Shown here piece after piece: positions 42,729 through 46,552 of a stretch of 46,552 nt of DNA. The notes under the pieces were generated by a model. It did not search any database and was not told the origin of the DNA. It saw only the letters and a program-made list of their open reading frames with translations. Source of the DNA: Zarea fungicola (taxonomy: Eukaryota > Ascomycota > Sordariomycetes > Hypocreales > Cordycipitaceae); the NCBI GenBank assembly GCA_900169235.1, contig FWCC01000509.1:1-46552 (forward strand), read 5' to 3'. Made by a program: the position numbers and the translations under genes. The stretch's first letter is position 1. Each line of letters begins with the position of its first letter.

Positions 42729-43959
42729 ATGGCTAGCCACAAAATCCGTGGTAAATCAGCAAGTCTCAGCTACCAAGCATTTACATGTGCCCACAAATCT
42801 AGAGCGCAAGGCCCTACAATAGCGATCGCATGCAACCGCAATCTTCATACTTCAGTTTTCAAACATCAAAGCAGACGATTAATTGTATCAAGGCAGTACA
42901 GTACAGGCGCAAAAGTTGCCGAAGAAGCTGGGGCTCGGATGGCGCTCAATTCTCACTCATCGCATGATGCATCTCGCTCGCATTCATTGCCTAAGGATGC
43001 CGGGGCCGAGACACAGCCAGTAATTCACCACATATTTGAAAAGATTACAGGAAGCTGGCAGTATATCGTTGCTGATCCAGCCACTGCTGTGGTAGCTATT
43101 ATTGATCCGGTCTTGGACTTGGACCCAGTCACAAGCACGCTACGAACAGACACAGCGGATGAGCTTCTCTCCCTGATACGGCGCAAGGGGTACACGGTTG
43201 AGAAAATTCTGGAAACACACATACACGCTGACCACGTCACCGCCGCGGCGTATCTGCAATCTGCGTTGAGGGATGCGCAAGGCTTTGCACCCACCATTGG
43301 CATTGGCAAGCGCATAGAGCAGGTTCAGGCCCTTTTTCAGAAGCGTTACGGAATTCCCGAAGAGGAAATTCATCAAGTTCATCAATGCCTGCTTGACGAT
43401 GACGAGATTTTCCACATTGGCAACCTCCAGGCACAAGCCATCCATCTCCCAGGGCACACTCCAGACCACATGGGATACAAAATTGGCGGTTAGACTTTTC
43501 CCAAAGTTGTAAACTATTTGCTCTCAATTTCTGACCTTTTCCGACATAGATAACATTTTTTGCGGCGATTCCCTCTTTGCCGCAGACCTTGGAACCTCAC
43601 GTTGTGACTTCCCCGGCGGCAGCGCAAAAAGGCTTTATGAATCAGGTCGAAAGCTTCTTGGATTCTCGGACCACATCAAGATATGGTCCGGCCATGACTA
43701 CCCTCCCTCGCAGCGCAGCGAACCAGTGCCTTGTCAGAGTGTGGGCGAGCACAGAAAGAAAAACAAGCATCTGATGGACGGGATTGCAAAGGACGACTTC
43801 GTCTCCATGAGAGAGGAGCGTGACGCGACTCTAAAGGCGCCTAGGCTTCTTCACCAATCTCTACAAATGAATGTACGAGGTGGTAAACTGCCAAAGTTGA
43901 CTGCCTCGGGCCTTCGCATGATTCAGATGCCAATTTATACAGTCAAGGATGGCTGGTAG
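42729..43959 (+). CDS. Persulfide dioxygenase, ETHE1/BLH-type metallo-beta-lactamase-fold protein
   Basis: Exons 42729-43488 and 43550-43959 join across a 61-nt intron (GTTAGA..CATAG) into 389 residues. The ATG in ACCATGG context opens a roughly 90-residue arginine- and serine-rich leader with 'NLHTSVFKHQSRRLIVSRQY', a typical mitochondrial presequence. The metal site is visible as THIHADHV (164-169), LPGHTPDH (His243), GDSLF (Asp260, just after the splice joint) and SGHDYPP. The downstream signature 'ADLGTSRCDFPGGSAKRLY', then 'ERDATLKAPRLL' and 'MNVRGGKLP', places it with ETHE1-related and BLH (beta-lactamase-hydrolase-like) proteins. ETHE1 enzymes use one iron and O2 to convert glutathione persulfide to sulfite. 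Pairing with SQR in the same organelle gives the two steps of mitochondrial sulfide oxidation. Confidence 0.92.
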
Positions 43960-44282
43960 CGTAGCAGAGAGGCAGAGTACTTGTACGATGAGAAGGGATA
44001 TTTACATGTTTCCATACTGGAAGACTTTAAAGACAGATTCAAACCATGCATTAATGTTGCCTACTTTGAAAATTTGTTGTATTTGTGATGCAGTCCTCTT
44101 CAAACCTGGGACTAAGGGATGACTCAATTTAAGATGGATTTTCTGACATGGTCTCGTCTTCTCCCTCTACTTTCACAGTTTCTACTATAATTATGTTCAA
44201 TGTCGTATCACCTGAGCAGTGCATAAAGAAGCTTTGAGTATCACGCCATGGCCAACAAAGCAGCCAAAGCTCCCGGTATATT
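43960..44282. other. Short convergent spacer
   Basis: 3' flanks of the dioxygenase gene and the Zn2Cys6 gene meet here. No coding region is supported. Confidence 0.6.
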
Positions 44283-46202
44283 TCAATGCGAATACAAATC
44301 TGCAAAATCATTTCGCACCACTAGCTCACCACAAGCCGGGTCTATATGAGGCGATACGAGCCCGGGCCTGAACATCCTGTCCATGAATTCCAAGTCATAT
44401 GCATCCACTGAGGTGTCCATGTCGTTTTCAATGTACTCTATGTTTACATTTGAATCAGCGCATACATTCTGCTCCAAATTTCGGAGACCCTCGAACGGTC
44501 CTTGGAAATGTCCTGATCCCACTGCCGCAGTCGAACGCGTAGCAGACGAAGTATCGATGCCAGCAGCGGTGGTAATTGTCGCGGCGGCGGCAGCTTTGAC
44601 ATGACGATACGCTTCGAGTGCAGTCTTCCACTGCGTCTTGAGGATGCCTAGAGTGCCAAGAACAAGAACAACCCTGTTTTGGTGCTGTTCAAAGCACCCA
44701 GAAGCATGCGCCTCACCAGCAGCTAGTTGGATCAGCCCACTTAGTACCATACCTGGGATAACTGATGGACTGTATCCTTGATGCTTGGAATGCACAGAAA
44801 GTAGGTTTGACAGCTCTTTAGACGCTTCAATGGCTTTGACGTCATGAATATGCCGAGTGAGGGAGGGTGATAGACGTACGGGCGTCTCTGGACAGATTGT
44901 GCTGGGAGGGCTGGGAAATCTAGGCCGTAGGTTGCTCCGAGGCACGTGAAGTAGCGCCGAGGCATAGTGCACAATAAACTGCGCTTGAAACATCATTTCG
45001 TCGGTGTTGCCATACCCGTCCACAATATCAGCTTTACTGGGAGGCAAGAGGTGGCCCCAACTAACTATCATAATTGCAACGCTCTGCAAGAGGTCAGCGT
45101 GCGCCTCGGGTAGCGTATTGAGCAGTATGACCCTAGCGAGAATGTAAAATGCCTCGATGCGGTAGCAGTACGAAGAGAACGGGCAGGGGTATTGTGGTTG
45201 CTGCCCTTCTGTGGAGCTGATATTATCAGAGTCTTCTTCCTGGCTAAACAGTCTCGCTCGAAAGGAAGAAATTGTTTGCTGCTTCTGCGGTGTCTGATGC
45301 ATACCAGAAGCATATTCGGTTTCTTCACAAGGCAAATGCACTAGAGCGCCCGCTTCGCTACAGCGAAGTGTAACCTTGCAGTCAGGCAGGGCTAGGTAAA
45401 TCTCCCAAATGAACAACTCCCACCAAGTACGTCGAAAACTCTCAGCTGTCAAGTTGTGGCCGTTAGAGTAGCGCACAGCAAAGTCCGCTTGATTCATACC
45501 AAGGTCGAGGGCAAGACTGATGGCGCGATTCAGTGCTGAAACGGCTTCAACCCTGCTATTTCGCGCCGACATCATTACAGAGAACAGCAGCAGTGCTTGC
45601 ACCATGGTGGGTGATCGGTCATCTCTTTCCAGAAGTCGTGTTGTTGGCTCGAGAAAGTCGTCCCCCGATAAAACCTTTGAGTGGTGGCTTCCGATGAACC
45701 GAACAACCTGGTGTAAGTAGTCGGGGTATTCTTGGCCTGCGTAATACGCAGCAGGTACAAGAATTGGATGCGACTGGTGAAAAAATTCATAGTAGAGCCG
45801 CACAAGGCGAGCTTCTGGGACAAAGGGCCGCGATTGAGTCTCTGCATTTAGTCTGTGGTTCGCCACGCTGCCGGGTGAGTGAGGACTTCCAAAATTTCTC
45901 ATTCTCGCCGCCAGATTTTGGCCATTGACAATCTTGCCATTAGTAACGTCGGTTCCGTTGCCCTCCACACCTGCCGTAGCTGTCGCCCAGCCAGCTGTGG
46001 ATGGTGTGGATGGTGCTGTGGTGGCAGTCAATGGCTGGTCGGCGATGGCTTCGGGCCGTCGCGGAATTCGCCTGCCGCCACGGCGAGACGGAAGATATGT
46101 GCATGAGGCCCGATTCGAGACACATCGAGAGCAGATTGGCCTCTGGAGGTCGCATTTTAGATGTGATTTGCGGCATTCTGTACAAGCTACGGAGCCTGCC
46201 AT
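44283..46202 (-). CDS. Zn2Cys6 fungal-specific transcription factor
   Basis: A single exon; the ATG at 46202 gives 639 residues and places the DNA-binding domain at the N-terminus, while the longer open frame starts only at a TTG. The binuclear cluster is CTECRKSHLKC, DLQRPICSRC, VSNRASC, with the expected six-cysteine spacing, followed by a basic linker (RRGGRRIPRRP). A serine/threonine- and alanine-rich linker leads to the fungal_trans middle-homology region, recognised by 'LVRLYYEFFHQSHPILV', 'ALLLFSVMMSARNSR' and 'RRTWWELFIWEIYLA'. The C-terminal 80 residues are acidic ('EYIENDMDTSVDAYDLEFMD') and suit an activation domain. It converges with the persulfide dioxygenase gene. Control of the sulfide genes is plausible from linkage but not shown. 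A 53-bp relic of a paralogue lies at 22572-22624. Confidence 0.92.
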   Translation of the reverse strand: MAGSVACTECRKSHLKCDLQRPICSRCVSNRASCTYLPSRRGGRRIPRRPEAIADQPLTATTAPSTPSTAGWATATAGVEGNGTDVTNGKIVNGQNLAARMRNFGSPHSPGSVANHRLNAETQSRPFVPEARLVRLYYEFFHQSHPILVPAAYYAGQEYPDYLHQVVRFIGSHHSKVLSGDDFLEPTTRLLERDDRSPTMVQALLLFSVMMSARNSRVEAVSALNRAISLALDLGMNQADFAVRYSNGHNLTAESFRRTWWELFIWEIYLALPDCKVTLRCSEAGALVHLPCEETEYASGMHQTPQKQQTISSFRARLFSQEEDSDNISSTEGQQPQYPCPFSSYCYRIEAFYILARVILLNTLPEAHADLLQSVAIMIVSWGHLLPPSKADIVDGYGNTDEMMFQAQFIVHYASALLHVPRSNLRPRFPSPPSTICPETPVRLSPSLTRHIHDVKAIEASKELSNLLSVHSKHQGYSPSVIPGMVLSGLIQLAAGEAHASGCFEQHQNRVVLVLGTLGILKTQWKTALEAYRHVKAAAAATITTAAGIDTSSATRSTAAVGSGHFQGPFEGLRNLEQNVCADSNVNIEYIENDMDTSVDAYDLEFMDRMFRPGLVSPHIDPACGELVVRNDFADLYSH

Positions 46203-46552
46203 TGCCCTAGCTGTGGTTGATCCTTGACGAGGCAAGTTCCAAAGGTAAATCGGCCAATTATGGAGCGAACCGGTAAGTTCGGCGATGCTCTGGTCCGACG
46301 TGGGTCTGCTATTTAGGCGGTCAGCAGCTTTTGCAGACGTGCTGATGCCGGGCTAGCTGCTCAGGCAGCATGGCTCAACCCGGGACCCATTGTGCAAGTA
46401 ATAAGTGTCGCATCATTGAGATTGCTACTCATAACAGTGTTTACATGAGAAACTGCTCGTGTGACTTACAAGATAGGCCGTCATTACAATCATGGCCTAC
46501 AAGTCGAAAGATGCTAGTATTTGTATGTATGTATGTATTTGTATTCTTTAAC
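46203..46552. other. 5' flank of the Zn2Cys6 gene
   Basis: Promoter region of the transcription factor gene up to the window edge. A short TATG/TATT microsatellite lies at about 46517-46545. No coding region is supported. Confidence 0.5.

Overview
The window is nuclear DNA of a filamentous ascomycete; the lineage may be Sordariomycete-like, but that is inferred only from gene content. The evidence is short spliceosomal introns (about 47-163 nt, GT..AG with CTAAC/TTAAC-like branch sites, plus one probable GC..AG), fungal-only families (Zn2Cys6 activator, KP4-like secreted protein, fungal P-loop sulfotransferase, AP-1-type bZIP) and long, gene-poor AT-rich spacers. No tRNA, rRNA, CRISPR array or intact transposon was found.

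Layout. 0-0.6 kb: 3' end of a HEAT-repeat protein. 1.1-2.7 kb: secreted YVTN beta-propeller protein (minus, two introns). 5.6-13.5 kb: an accessory enzyme group of GMC (alcohol-oxidase-like) oxidoreductase, alpha/beta-hydrolase and UDP-glycosyltransferase, without a PKS, NRPS or terpene core enzyme. 13.5-25 kb: gene-poor; holds a KP4-like secreted cysteine-rich protein, an orphan cysteine-containing exon, a hypothetical two-exon gene, an AP-1-like bZIP with an in-frame intron in its basic region, a decayed fragment of a C6 activator, and a newly assembled three-exon small secreted cysteine-rich protein. 25-28.5 kb: secreted epoxide-hydrolase-like protein and a sulfotransferase-family protein. 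31-34 kb: 1-Cys peroxiredoxin and arylamine N-acetyltransferase. 35.7-39.4 kb: DUF4345-like membrane protein and a multi-pass membrane protein whose reading frame breaks inside a 24-bp coding repeat.

39.5-46.2 kb: the most coherent functional unit, a sulfide-oxidation gene group. A mitochondrial-type sulfide:quinone oxidoreductase is divergent from a DUF202 membrane protein, which is followed by an ETHE1/BLH-type persulfide dioxygenase with a mitochondrial presequence. A convergent Zn2Cys6 transcription factor closes the block. SQR converts H2S to persulfide and passes electrons to quinone; ETHE1-type enzymes oxidise glutathione persulfide to sulfite. The arrangement recalls bacterial SQR-PDO operons with a linked regulator. 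The role of DUF202 and of the adjacent membrane protein, and control by the C6 factor, are inferences from position.
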